Below are positions 18,602 through 25,699 of a stretch of 64,000 bases of DNA, in pieces. How positions within the stretch are numbered: the stretch's first letter is position 1; the number at the start of each line of letters is the position of its first letter. The position numbers and the translations under genes were made by a program. The notes under the pieces were generated by a model. That model was not told the DNA's origin. It saw only the letters and a program-made list of their open reading frames with translations, and did no database searches. This DNA comes from Flavipsychrobacter sp. (GTDB lineage: Bacteria > Bacteroidota > Bacteroidia > Chitinophagales > Chitinophagaceae): contig JAEUVF010000010.1 of assembly GCA_016787265.1 (NCBI GenBank), positions 473,591 through 537,590 of the forward strand, read 5' to 3'.

Positions 18602-19756
18602 ATGAATAAAAAATTGCTGCCAATTAGCACGGCCATACTGCTTTCTTTACTTGTAGCTTGTTCGAATGAAAGCAAGGTAGGCATAACCGATAGCTCCTGG
18701 ATGCTAACAGGTTTTGAAAAGATTGATAGTGTGAATCCCTGCCTGACCCCGGGCCCGGATAGTTTTCCGGATCCGATACTGGGAAAACAGGTGCAGTGGG
18801 AAAAAAAGGATGTCTTTAATCCGGCAGCAGTTGTTAAGGACGGAAAAATTTATCTGTTGTACAGAGCCGAAGATACCATTGGTCGTTATAATGGAACCTC
18901 CCGGATCGGTCTGGCTGAAAGTGAAGATGGTGTTCATTTTACCAAAAGGAAGGAACCGGTGCTATTTCCGCAGCAGGATGCTTTTCAGTCCTTTGAATGG
19001 GAAGGTGGTTGTGAAGATCCCCGGATTGTGGAAGATTCATCCGGACGCTATATTCTAACCTATACCGCCTATGATGGTACCACTGCACGCCTCTTTGTTG
19101 CAAGTTCGATAGATCTTATCAACTGGACCAAACACGGGTCTGTTTTCAGTAAGGCGGAGGGCGGTAAATATGTAAATATCTGGTCAAAATCAGGCGCAAT
19201 CATCACCAGACAGGTAGGAGAGAAGCTGGTTGCTACCCGCATTAATGGAAAGTACTGGATGTACTGGGGCGAGTCAAATATTTATGCCGCTACTTCTGAT
19301 AACCTGATCGACTGGACACCCGTAGCGGAACCGGATCCGGCCAAACGATCCTATGATAGTTTGCGCAAACACGAAACTTTTAAAGTTGTATTCACTCCCA
19401 GAAAAGGCAAATTCGACAGCTACCTCGTAGAGCCGGGGCCTCCGGCGATACTTACTGAAAAAGGAATTCTGTTTATCTATAATAGCAGAAATGATCCGGA
19501 AAATGGTGATACCAGTTTGGCAAAAGGAACCTATGCAGGTGGACAAATCCTGGCGGATGCAAAGGATCCGCTAACCGTATTGGATCGGTCAGCTGAAAAT
19601 TTTATCAGGCCAGACAGACCTTTTGAAATAACCGGACAGGTGAATAATGTGATTTTTCTGGAGGGACTGGTACCTTTCAAGGGTAGTTGGTTTCTGTATT
19701 ATGGCACTGCTGATTCCAAAATTGGTGTTGCAATCAGTAAACAGGAATTAAAGTAA
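18602..19756 (+). CDS. Glycoside hydrolase family 130-like lipoprotein (beta-mannoside phosphorylase/hydrolase type)
   Basis: A 384-residue lipoprotein (lipobox LVAC, Cys20) with a five-bladed propeller pattern of GH130: FNPAAVVKDGKIYLLYRAED and SRIGLAESEDGVHF in the first blades, the signature GGCEDPRIVE near residue 134, and a late NVIFLEGLVPFKGSWFLYYG blade. GH130 enzymes act on beta-mannosidic linkages, either by phosphorolysis or hydrolysis; the lipid anchor suggests a surface or periplasmic hydrolase-like role. It follows the susCD pair across a terminator and is probably part of the same locus. Substrate is inferred from the family, not shown. Confidence 0.88.
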   Translation: MNKKLLPISTAILLSLLVACSNESKVGITDSSWMLTGFEKIDSVNPCLTPGPDSFPDPILGKQVQWEKKDVFNPAAVVKDGKIYLLYRAEDTIGRYNGTSRIGLAESEDGVHFTKRKEPVLFPQQDAFQSFEWEGGCEDPRIVEDSSGRYILTYTAYDGTTARLFVASSIDLINWTKHGSVFSKAEGGKYVNIWSKSGAIITRQVGEKLVATRINGKYWMYWGESNIYAATSDNLIDWTPVAEPDPAKRSYDSLRKHETFKVVFTPRKGKFDSYLVEPGPPAILTEKGILFIYNSRNDPENGDTSLAKGTYAGGQILADAKDPLTVLDRSAENFIRPDRPFEITGQVNNVIFLEGLVPFKGSWFLYYGTADSKIGVAISKQELK

Positions 19757-19826
19757 GGCTGGTTGAGGCAGGCATTTTCCCAGTTCGGACAGTTTTACCG
19801 GCATTTCATAACGCATGCAATAGCAA

Positions 19827-19866
19827 AAGGGTTTTGGCAGTTTTATTATTGTCTGACAAAACCCTT
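19827..19866 (+). promoter_or_regulatory. Perfect 10-bp inverted repeat just before a start codon
   Basis: AAGGGTTTTG (19827-19836) and CAAAACCCTT (19857-19866) are exact reverse complements separated by 20 bases; the second arm ends 4 bp before the ATG at 19871. In RNA this would be a hairpin over the ribosome entry site; in DNA it could be an operator. No T-run follows, so it is not an obvious terminator. Confidence 0.5.
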
Positions 19867-19870
19867 CAAG

Positions 19871-20344
19871 ATGGATTTCAGAGGTATCATTTTTGCGATA
19901 GCGAGACTTGGTTTTTCAGTAGTAATTGGCGCCGCGATCTATGAGCACATAGCAGTGGTGCCGCAATGGAGCAGGGCGGTACCTGCCTCTCTTGCTATGT
20001 TTCAGGGTGAATATGGTCTTCGTCCAGCCCCTTTCTGGATGATGATTCACCCCGTGACCCTTGTTTTCATGGGTCTTTCCCTTCTACTATTCTGGAAATC
20101 AACCTATCGGAAAAGTTTGCTGATTACCATTGCCGGATATGTGTTGGTACTGATTATTACCTTCAGTTATTTTGTTCCTGAACTTTTGGCAATTACTGGT
20201 ACTGCTTATTCAGAAAATGTAGATCCGGTATTAACCGAACGAGCTAAGCTATGGGAAACTTTAAGCCTTGTTCGGCTTGCTTTTCTGATTATCCTGGCAG
20301 TGATATTTCAGTTTAATTCGTTTCATTCATCCGGATCTGAATGA
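19871..20344 (+). CDS. Membrane protein of unknown function (four helices)
   Basis: A 157-residue protein with about four hydrophobic helices (GIIFAIARLGFSVVIGAAIY; MMIHPVTLVFMGLSLLLFW; LLITIAGYVLVLIITFSYFV; LVRLAFLIILAVIFQF). The layout recalls DUF1772-like proteins but the match is not firm. An in-frame start lies 108 bp upstream, but it would place the inverted repeat at 19827-19866 inside the gene and add a non-membrane extension, so ATG 19871 is preferred. The 3' end overlaps a convergent gene by 32 bp. Confidence 0.65.
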   Translation: MDFRGIIFAIARLGFSVVIGAAIYEHIAVVPQWSRAVPASLAMFQGEYGLRPAPFWMMIHPVTLVFMGLSLLLFWKSTYRKSLLITIAGYVLVLIITFSYFVPELLAITGTAYSENVDPVLTERAKLWETLSLVRLAFLIILAVIFQFNSFHSSGSE

Positions 20345-20600
20345 TAGAATCAATACTGAAGGTTACATTATTTTCTTCTGCTTCCCTGAAGAGATTCTGT
20401 AATTCATCCCGGTTCTTTTTTAATTCATCTATTCTGCTCTGAGATCCATATTCGGGTTTGCCAAATCTTTCCATCAATCCGAAGTTTTTCATCTGATGAA
20501 AGTTTATTTTGTTATTAAGCAGCGTGATTAAAATATCCTTTGCTTCTTCTGCTGTAAAACTTCCTTTGATAAGAGTAATGTTCTTCGTTGTTTCTGACAT
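20313..20600 (-). CDS. Small hypothetical protein, paralogue of the broken gene upstream
   Basis: A 95-residue soluble protein without signal or membrane segment: an N-terminal LIKGSFTAEEAKDILITLL, then a central K/R-rich region and a helical RIDELKKNRDELQNLFREAEE. Its upstream neighbour (20603-20848) encodes a clear paralogue with an in-frame stop. ATG 20600 lies 2 bp after the stop codon of that neighbour, and both follow the isocitrate dehydrogenase gene. No known family is recognised. The 3' end overlaps the convergent membrane protein gene by 32 bp. Confidence 0.75.
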   Translation of the reverse strand: MSETTKNITLIKGSFTAEEAKDILITLLNNKINFHQMKNFGLMERFGKPEYGSQSRIDELKKNRDELQNLFREAEENNVTFSIDSIIQIRMNETN

Positions 20601-20602
20601 GG

Positions 20603-20848
20603 TTATACAATTTCGATATTTGATTGAATGTCTATTCTGTTGTTTTGCTGATTGAACGCTGAGCGTAGTTTGGACAAATCCATTTGAAGCTGACGAATCC
20701 TTCCTTCTCTTCTTTCGATGTCCTCTTCATTTTCAGAGCGACCGATTTTGTTTTCATGGTAACGAATTTTTACCTGAACGAGTTAGGTGATAAGATCCAG
20801 TGCCTCCTCTTTTTCGAAGCTGCCCTGGATGAGCTGTAATGGATTCAT
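20603..20848 (-). pseudogene. Paralogue of the 95-residue gene, interrupted by an in-frame TAA
   Basis: From ATG 20848 (20 bp after the isocitrate dehydrogenase stop) the frame reads MNPLQLIQGSFEKEEALDLIT, then TAA at 20783-20785, then continues in the same frame through LVQVKIRYHENKIGRSEN and RRIRQ-like helical sequence to a TAA at 20603-20605. It aligns along its whole length with the gene at 20313-20600: LIQGSFEKEEALDLIT against LIKGSFTAEEAKDILIT, and RIRQLQMDLSKLR against RIDELKKNRDELQ. A single C-to-T change (CAA to TAA) would explain the break. No start codon follows the stop before the late Met of QMDLSK, so the rest cannot restart easily. Confidence 0.75.
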
Positions 20849-20868
20849 GGTATTTTGTTTTAACTGGT

Positions 20869-22305
20869 TTACTGGCCCTGGCCCAGGGAATATCCCTGCT
20901 TGCCGTTGAAGTTGTAGAGATTCTCGGTTTTAATACTGTCAATGCCCTGTTCTTCAGCGCGACTCAGCAATTGAATAATATGCTGTTTCCTGATGGGATG
21001 ACCGTTTACCGGTTTGAAACGACATCTCCAGTGGTCTGTACAAAAGGTTTCTTCAAATCCATCCGGCCATACTTTGATACCACGGTTGGTGATCATACTC
21101 AGCATTACCTCATCATCTCCTATTTTTTTAATTTTCTCTGCCAGTTCATTGGGATTGGTGCCTGGCCAGTCTACAAATACATCCACACCTACCAGTTCCT
21201 TTTTTGCAGCCTCCTTGCGCTTGTAGGGCGGCAGCTTCATGGTTGTTCCTTTCGGGAATTCAACTGCTTTTAAGGTTGCCGGCTGTTGGCCGAGATTGGC
21301 GATAACTGCTTTAGCAAACTCCTTTGTACCTACCAGTTGTTTGCTGGTTCCTTCTTTATAGATGTCGTAGGTGTGTATGCCATCTTCCATCGTCTTGAGC
21401 CAGGCATTTTGAACTCTCTCCGCAATTTCCGATTGCCCAATATGATTCAGCATCAGAATAGCACCCTGGAGCAGTCCGGATGGATTAGCAGCATTTTGTC
21501 CGGCTCTTCTTGGTGCAGAACCATGAATGGCTTCAAACATGGCACAACTTTCCCCGATATTCGCGGAGCCTGCAAGTCCCACTGAACCGGTGATCTGGGC
21601 AGCTACATCTGATAATACATCACCGTAGAGATTGGGCATTACAATTACATCAAAATCTTCGGGTGTATCAGCCATTTTGGCGGCACCTATATCGATGATC
21701 CAGTGTTCATTTTCAATTTCAGGATATTCTGCTGCTATCTCGTTAAATACCTGGTGAAACAAGCCGTCGGTTTGTTTCATGATATTGTCCTTGGTAAAGC
21801 AGGTTACTTTTTTCCGACCGTATTGTTTGGTGTATTCAAACGCATATCGTACAATTTTTTCGCAACCGGGCCGGCTGATCAGTTTCAGACATTGAACCAC
21901 TTCATCGGTTTGCTGGTGTTCGATACCTGCGTAGAGATCTTCTTCATTTTCCCGGATGATAACAATATCCATTTTAGGATGTTTGGTTTTTACATAGGGG
22001 TGAAGACTGAAGCAGGGTCTTACGTTGGCATAAAGTCCCAGGAATTTACGGGTCGTGACATTCAGGCTTTTGTATCCGCCGCCCTGAGGGGTAGTGATGG
22101 GGGCTTTCAGGAAGATTTTGTTTTTCCGGATGCTGTCCCAGGCTTCTGGAGCAATACCTGCTGAATTTCCGGCCAGGTACACTTTTTCGCCTACTTCTAT
22201 TTCTTCGATTTCCAGTTGCGCACCCGCGGCTAAGATGATTTCAAGGGTGGCATCCATAATCTCCGGCCCAATGCCATCCCCCTTTGCTACTGTAATTTTT
22301 GTCAT
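20869..22305 (-). CDS. icd: NADP-dependent isocitrate dehydrogenase
   Basis: A 478-residue enzyme of the isocitrate/isopropylmalate dehydrogenase family, converting isocitrate to 2-oxoglutarate in the TCA cycle. Visible motifs are GDGIGPEI at the N-terminus, RENEEDLYAGIEH around the substrate site, FTKDNIMKQTDG, the metal-binding NLYGDVLSDVAAQITG and the cofactor loop AIHGSAPRRAGQNAANPSG. About 120 extra C-terminal residues (KKELVGVDVFVDWPG to the end) fit the longer, Thermus-like type rather than the 416-residue E. coli type. ATG 22305. Two small paralogous genes follow it in the same direction. A divergent TetR gene lies upstream. Confidence 0.92.
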   Translation of the reverse strand: MTKITVAKGDGIGPEIMDATLEIILAAGAQLEIEEIEVGEKVYLAGNSAGIAPEAWDSIRKNKIFLKAPITTPQGGGYKSLNVTTRKFLGLYANVRPCFSLHPYVKTKHPKMDIVIIRENEEDLYAGIEHQQTDEVVQCLKLISRPGCEKIVRYAFEYTKQYGRKKVTCFTKDNIMKQTDGLFHQVFNEIAAEYPEIENEHWIIDIGAAKMADTPEDFDVIVMPNLYGDVLSDVAAQITGSVGLAGSANIGESCAMFEAIHGSAPRRAGQNAANPSGLLQGAILMLNHIGQSEIAERVQNAWLKTMEDGIHTYDIYKEGTSKQLVGTKEFAKAVIANLGQQPATLKAVEFPKGTTMKLPPYKRKEAAKKELVGVDVFVDWPGTNPNELAEKIKKIGDDEVMLSMITNRGIKVWPDGFEETFCTDHWRCRFKPVNGHPIRKQHIIQLLSRAEEQGIDSIKTENLYNFNGKQGYSLGQGQ

Positions 22306-22356
22306 TGTTTAATTTTTTCGATAGCAAAGGTGAAAAGAAGACTGCATATACATTTA

Positions 22357-22382
22357 TTTATACTTAAAATGAATAGTATAAA
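22357..22382. promoter_or_regulatory. Inverted repeat upstream of isocitrate dehydrogenase
   Basis: TTTATACT (22357-22364) and AGTATAAA (22375-22382) form perfect 8-bp arms with a 10-base centre in the 143-bp gap between the divergent icd and TetR genes. Position suits an operator for icd. It is AT-rich, so chance is possible. Confidence 0.4.
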
Positions 22383-22411
22383 AAAAGTTTATTGAAATAG
22401 TATTTTAAATT

Positions 22412-22444
22412 AAATTGGAATGATTATTCCAATTTATATCTTTG
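22412..22444 (+). promoter_or_regulatory. Promoter with embedded TetR-type palindrome
   Basis: TTG at 22415-22417 and TATCTTTG at 22437-22444 (exact TAnnTTTG) are 19 bp apart, a textbook Bacteroidota promoter. Between and over them lies a perfect palindrome: AAATTGGAAT (22412-22421), 4-base centre GATT, ATTCCAATTT (22426-22435). A repressor bound here would block RNA polymerase. The transcription start expected about 5-7 bp after the -7 box falls on the GTG start codon at 22449. Confidence 0.75.
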
Positions 22445-22448
22445 TAAA

Positions 22449-23006
22449 GTGGATAAGAAAATACAGATCATCCAGGCAGCCATGAAATTACTGGCAGAGA
22501 ATGGAGTGCAGGCTACTCCAATGTCGGCCATAGCCAAAGCTGCCAATACCGGAATGGGAACCATTTATAATTATTTCCCTACCAAAGAAGCATTGATTAA
22601 TGCGATATATCTTCATATAAAGGGTTCTGAGTTCAATCTTCTGGCAACCGCAGAGGATGAATCGAAAGCACTCAAGGTCCGACTCTTTCATTTTTATTCG
22701 GCATTTGTGGAATTTTACCTGAAATACCCGAACAGCTTCGCTTTTATGGATCAGTTTCACAGTTCACCTATCATAACAGATGTGACAAAAGAGGAGGGGA
22801 AAGCCAATTTTTTACCAGTGATCAACCTGTTGAAACAGGGGCAGAAAGATGGACTGATCAAAGAAATAGAACTGGATTCCCTGCTTCATTTTTTAGCAGG
22901 CACCATTACTACGTTTGTACGTTGGGTGCAGGGTCAACCAAAGTCGCACCGTGAAAACCTGCTTAAGCAGCAATGGCGAATGATTTGGGATGCTATTAAA
23001 GAATAA
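22449..23006 (+). CDS. TetR/AcrR family transcriptional regulator, apparently leaderless
   Basis: A 185-residue regulator with a TetR helix-turn-helix at about 5-50 (IIQAAMKLLAENGVQATPMSAIAKAA, with GTIYNYFPTKEAL as recognition region) and a C-terminal ligand domain (FAMF-type helix FYLKYPNSFAFMDQF). The GTG at 22449 is needed to keep helix 1 intact; the next ATG (22482) would cut it. The GTG lies only 5 bp after the -7 box, so the mRNA probably begins at or next to the start codon. A perfect palindrome in the promoter suggests autoregulation. The MBL-fold hydrolase gene follows 21 bp later. Confidence 0.9.
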   Translation: MDKKIQIIQAAMKLLAENGVQATPMSAIAKAANTGMGTIYNYFPTKEALINAIYLHIKGSEFNLLATAEDESKALKVRLFHFYSAFVEFYLKYPNSFAFMDQFHSSPIITDVTKEEGKANFLPVINLLKQGQKDGLIKEIELDSLLHFLAGTITTFVRWVQGQPKSHRENLLKQQWRMIWDAIKE

Positions 23007-23022
23007 AAAATTTAATCTCTAT

Positions 23023-23044
23023 TTGGAATGAATATTCAATCCAA
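23023..23044. promoter_or_regulatory. Second TetR-like half-site pair over the MBL gene start
   Basis: TTGGA (23023-23027) and TCCAA (23040-23044) flank TGAATATTCA, giving a 22-bp palindrome with one mismatched pair. The left arm TTGGAAT equals the half-site of the operator at 22412-22435. It covers the ATG at 23028. Role as a second binding site is inferred. Confidence 0.4.
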
Positions 23045-24176
23045 AAAATATACAAGACGGTTTTTACGAATAATAAAACGAACTATGCTAATATTTTTTT
23101 CCATTTTGGCAATCCTGCTGATTGCTGTCCTGTTTTATATGCAGCAACCAATTTTTGGTAAAGCACCAGAAGGCAGGCGTCTTGAACGGATGAAGCAATC
23201 TAAGAATTTCCGGGACGGTAAATTTAATAACAGGAGCTTTACTCCTAATCTTACGAAGGGTTATTCGATGGCTGGTGTCATGTATGATTTTTTCTTTAAA
23301 AAAGTACCCGGTAAGATTCCATCCGTACTGGTTCCGTCAGTTAAAACGGATTTGCATACGCTTCCTTCTGATAGCAATCTCCTGGTCTGGTTTGGTCATT
23401 CCTCCTATTACCTTCAGATAAATGGTTTGAAGATATTGGTGGATCCTGTTTTCAGTGGAAATGCCTCGCCGATTCCTGGAACTACAAAGGCATTTGCCGG
23501 TACCAATGAATACGGCGTGCAGGATGTACCGGAGCTGGATTACCTATTGATCAGTCACGATCATTATGATCACCTCGATTACGCTACCGTAACAGCACTA
23601 CAACCTAAAGTAAAAAAGTTGATTACCGGATTAGGTGTAGGATCTCATCTGGAATACTGGGGATATGCTCCAGAACATATAATTGAACTGGATTGGGAAG
23701 ATTCCATCAGGCTTTCGGATGGCAGTATCCTGCATGCCTTACCAGCCCGCCATTTCAGTGGCAGAACCTTCACCCGGAATAATACGCTCTGGCTTTCTTT
23801 CCTGTTGGAGACCAACTCATCAAAAATCTATCTGGGTGGTGATAGTGGATACGATACACATTTTGCCGAAATTGGAAAACGTTTTGGTTCAATTGACCTG
23901 GCTATTTTGGAAAATGGTCAATACAACAAGGCATGGCAGGCCATTCACTGTTTGCCTGAAGAGGTTTTGATAGCAGCAAGAGATCTCAATGCTAAAAAGG
24001 TTCTGCCTGTTCATAGTTCCAAATTTTCTCTGGCGCTTCACAGTTGGGATGAACCACTGATAGAATTGCATCGCCTTAATGAAACCTACCAGGTCAATCT
24101 CTTAACTCCAAGAATTGGTGAACTGGTGAATCTTAACAGTGAAGAACATGCTTTCACACATTGGTGGAAGCAGTGA
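23028..24176 (+). CDS. MBL-fold metallo-hydrolase, UlaG/NAPE-PLD-like
   Basis: A 382-residue protein with an N-terminal membrane anchor (about 20-38, LIFFSILAILLIAVLFYM) and a metallo-beta-lactamase fold. The metal-binding motif HxHxDH is present as SHDHYDHLD (about 175-183), with further ligands in ALPARHFSGRTF, LGGDSGYDTHF and LPVHSSKFSLALH. The sequence type resembles NAPE-PLD and related phosphodiesterases, so a lipid or phosphodiester substrate is possible. It follows the TetR gene by 21 bp and is probably its regulated partner. Confidence 0.85.
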   Translation: MNIQSKKYTRRFLRIIKRTMLIFFSILAILLIAVLFYMQQPIFGKAPEGRRLERMKQSKNFRDGKFNNRSFTPNLTKGYSMAGVMYDFFFKKVPGKIPSVLVPSVKTDLHTLPSDSNLLVWFGHSSYYLQINGLKILVDPVFSGNASPIPGTTKAFAGTNEYGVQDVPELDYLLISHDHYDHLDYATVTALQPKVKKLITGLGVGSHLEYWGYAPEHIIELDWEDSIRLSDGSILHALPARHFSGRTFTRNNTLWLSFLLETNSSKIYLGGDSGYDTHFAEIGKRFGSIDLAILENGQYNKAWQAIHCLPEEVLIAARDLNAKKVLPVHSSKFSLALHSWDEPLIELHRLNETYQVNLLTPRIGELVNLNSEEHAFTHWWKQ

Positions 24177-24587
24177 TCACCGGATGGGATGAATAAAATA
24201 AAATGTCTCCGGCATATTGTTCAGTATCGCCATACAGGTTGCATTTTCACAATTGTGTGTGGGAGGATTTTTTGAGATCAGTACTTTAAAGGAGCTGGGT
24301 TCAACACCTCCTTCATTGTTAGAATAGAGATTCGTATTTGCAAATTCAGCACAAAGTAACTGGCTTGAAAACACGCCATCGTATTTTTTCCCTTTGTACG
24401 TAAAATTCTGCTCTCCGTACTTTTTGAGGGAATCTTCCTGGATTTCAAAAATTACGGAGCTGCACATGGCGTCTATTGCTCTTACAGTTGCGATTGTTTC
24501 ACCAGTCAGTTGCTTATGTTCGGTTATTTTCTGGCAAGCAGTAAAAAATAGAGTAGATGCTAATAAAGAAAGATACAGGTTTCGCAT
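24177..24587 (-). CDS. Small lipoprotein, function unknown
   Basis: A 136-residue protein with a lipoprotein signal peptide (MRNLYLSLLASTLFFTACQK; lipobox FTAC). The mature part has several cysteines (about four), which may form disulphides. No family recognised. An in-frame TTG lies 6 bp upstream of the chosen ATG. Its stop codon directly abuts the stop of the convergent MBL gene with no base between. Confidence 0.7.
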   Translation of the reverse strand: MRNLYLSLLASTLFFTACQKITEHKQLTGETIATVRAIDAMCSSVIFEIQEDSLKKYGEQNFTYKGKKYDGVFSSQLLCAEFANTNLYSNNEGGVEPSSFKVLISKNPPTHNCENATCMAILNNMPETFYFIHPIR

Positions 24588-24677
24588 ATACAATAAATTT
24601 TGTTTCTTATGTATGGGATTGACAAAACCTGTCCTGATAACGTTGCATCCCTACCGTATTTATAGTAGTTTTAAACC

Positions 24678-25694
24678 ATGTCAACTGTTTCGCTTAAGGA
24701 TATTGCTGAAAAGGCCGGGGTTTCGGTTACCCTGGTATCCTACGTGCTTAATAATCAGCATGAAAACAGGATTAAAAAAGAAACTGCGGATAAGATTCGA
24801 AAAGTAGCCAAATCGCTTAATTACCAGAAAAATATTGTCGCGCGGAGTCTGAAGACCAATAAAACACAAAGTATCGGGTTGATTGTTTCGGATATCGCGA
24901 ATCCTTTTTTTGCACAGCTGGCACGTTGTATTGAAGATGAAGCCGATCGCCAGGGTTATGCTGTTATATTCGGTAGTTCGGATGAAGATCCCTCCAAATT
25001 CAAAAGGGTACTCGATTTTATGACTACCCGCCAGGTAGATGGTTTGATTATTGCTGCCCCTGCAGGAAGTGAGTCATCCATCCGCAGTTTAAAAAAATCA
25101 AAGGTTCCATTCATATTAATCGACCGTTATTTCCCGGGTGTTTCCTGTGATTACGTGGGACTGAATAATTTTGATGCGGCGCAGCTGGCAATACGGCAAT
25201 TGCTGTCACAAAAGAAATCCCGAATTGGCATGCTTGCCTTCAGTAATCCATTGCATACACTTCAGGAACGAACCAGGGGGTATGAAGAAGCCCTTCGATC
25301 AGCTGGCATACGGTTGGATAAGTCCAGGGTGAAGCAATTGGGAACTTCTGTCAGTTATGCTGAGGTAAAAGCTGCAATGGATGCCTTACTCGGGCATCCA
25401 AAACCGATTGATGCCGTCTTTTGCGCTTCCAACCTCATGTCGGGTTATTGTCTGCAATACATTCATGCCCGACGAATAAATGTGCCGGATCGTATTGCCC
25501 TGGCAGGGTTTGATAGCCTGGATGATTTTGAATTGTTTGATGCACCGTATGCGTATATACGTCAGCCTATACAACAGATGGGCTCGTTGGCCATTCAGCG
25601 CCTGCTTGCCAAATTAAATGGAGCAACCAAATCCGCTTTTCTGGAATTGCAGGCAGAGCTCATTGTAAAGCAACCGGCAAGGAGCCCTGAATAA
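24678..25694 (+). CDS. LacI family transcriptional regulator
   Basis: A 338-residue regulator with a LacI helix-turn-helix (1-55, SLKDIAEKAGVSVTLVSYVL) with the hinge NIVARSLKTNKTQSIGLIV, followed by a periplasmic-binding-protein-like ligand domain (SDIANPFFAQLARCIEDEA, FILIDRYFPG, AGFDSLDDFELF). Its 3' end faces the MFS transporter gene with a 5-bp gap. The MFS promoter carries a perfect palindrome with the AACGTT centre typical of LacI/PurR operators, so that gene is the likely target. Confidence 0.92.
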   Translation: MSTVSLKDIAEKAGVSVTLVSYVLNNQHENRIKKETADKIRKVAKSLNYQKNIVARSLKTNKTQSIGLIVSDIANPFFAQLARCIEDEADRQGYAVIFGSSDEDPSKFKRVLDFMTTRQVDGLIIAAPAGSESSIRSLKKSKVPFILIDRYFPGVSCDYVGLNNFDAAQLAIRQLLSQKKSRIGMLAFSNPLHTLQERTRGYEEALRSAGIRLDKSRVKQLGTSVSYAEVKAAMDALLGHPKPIDAVFCASNLMSGYCLQYIHARRINVPDRIALAGFDSLDDFELFDAPYAYIRQPIQQMGSLAIQRLLAKLNGATKSAFLELQAELIVKQPARSPE

Positions 25695-25699
25695 ACTGC

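Noticed and set aside
20783..20785. Programmed stop-codon read-through in the small paralogue
   Set aside because: No stimulatory structure or known context was seen; a recent nonsense change or base error is simpler.
20839..21273. Plus-strand open frame opposite icd
   Set aside because: It is antisense to a firmly identified enzyme and shows no family features.
22482..23006. Alternative ATG start for the TetR at 22449
   Set aside because: It would cut the first helix of the helix-turn-helix domain, and the GTG fits the promoter position.
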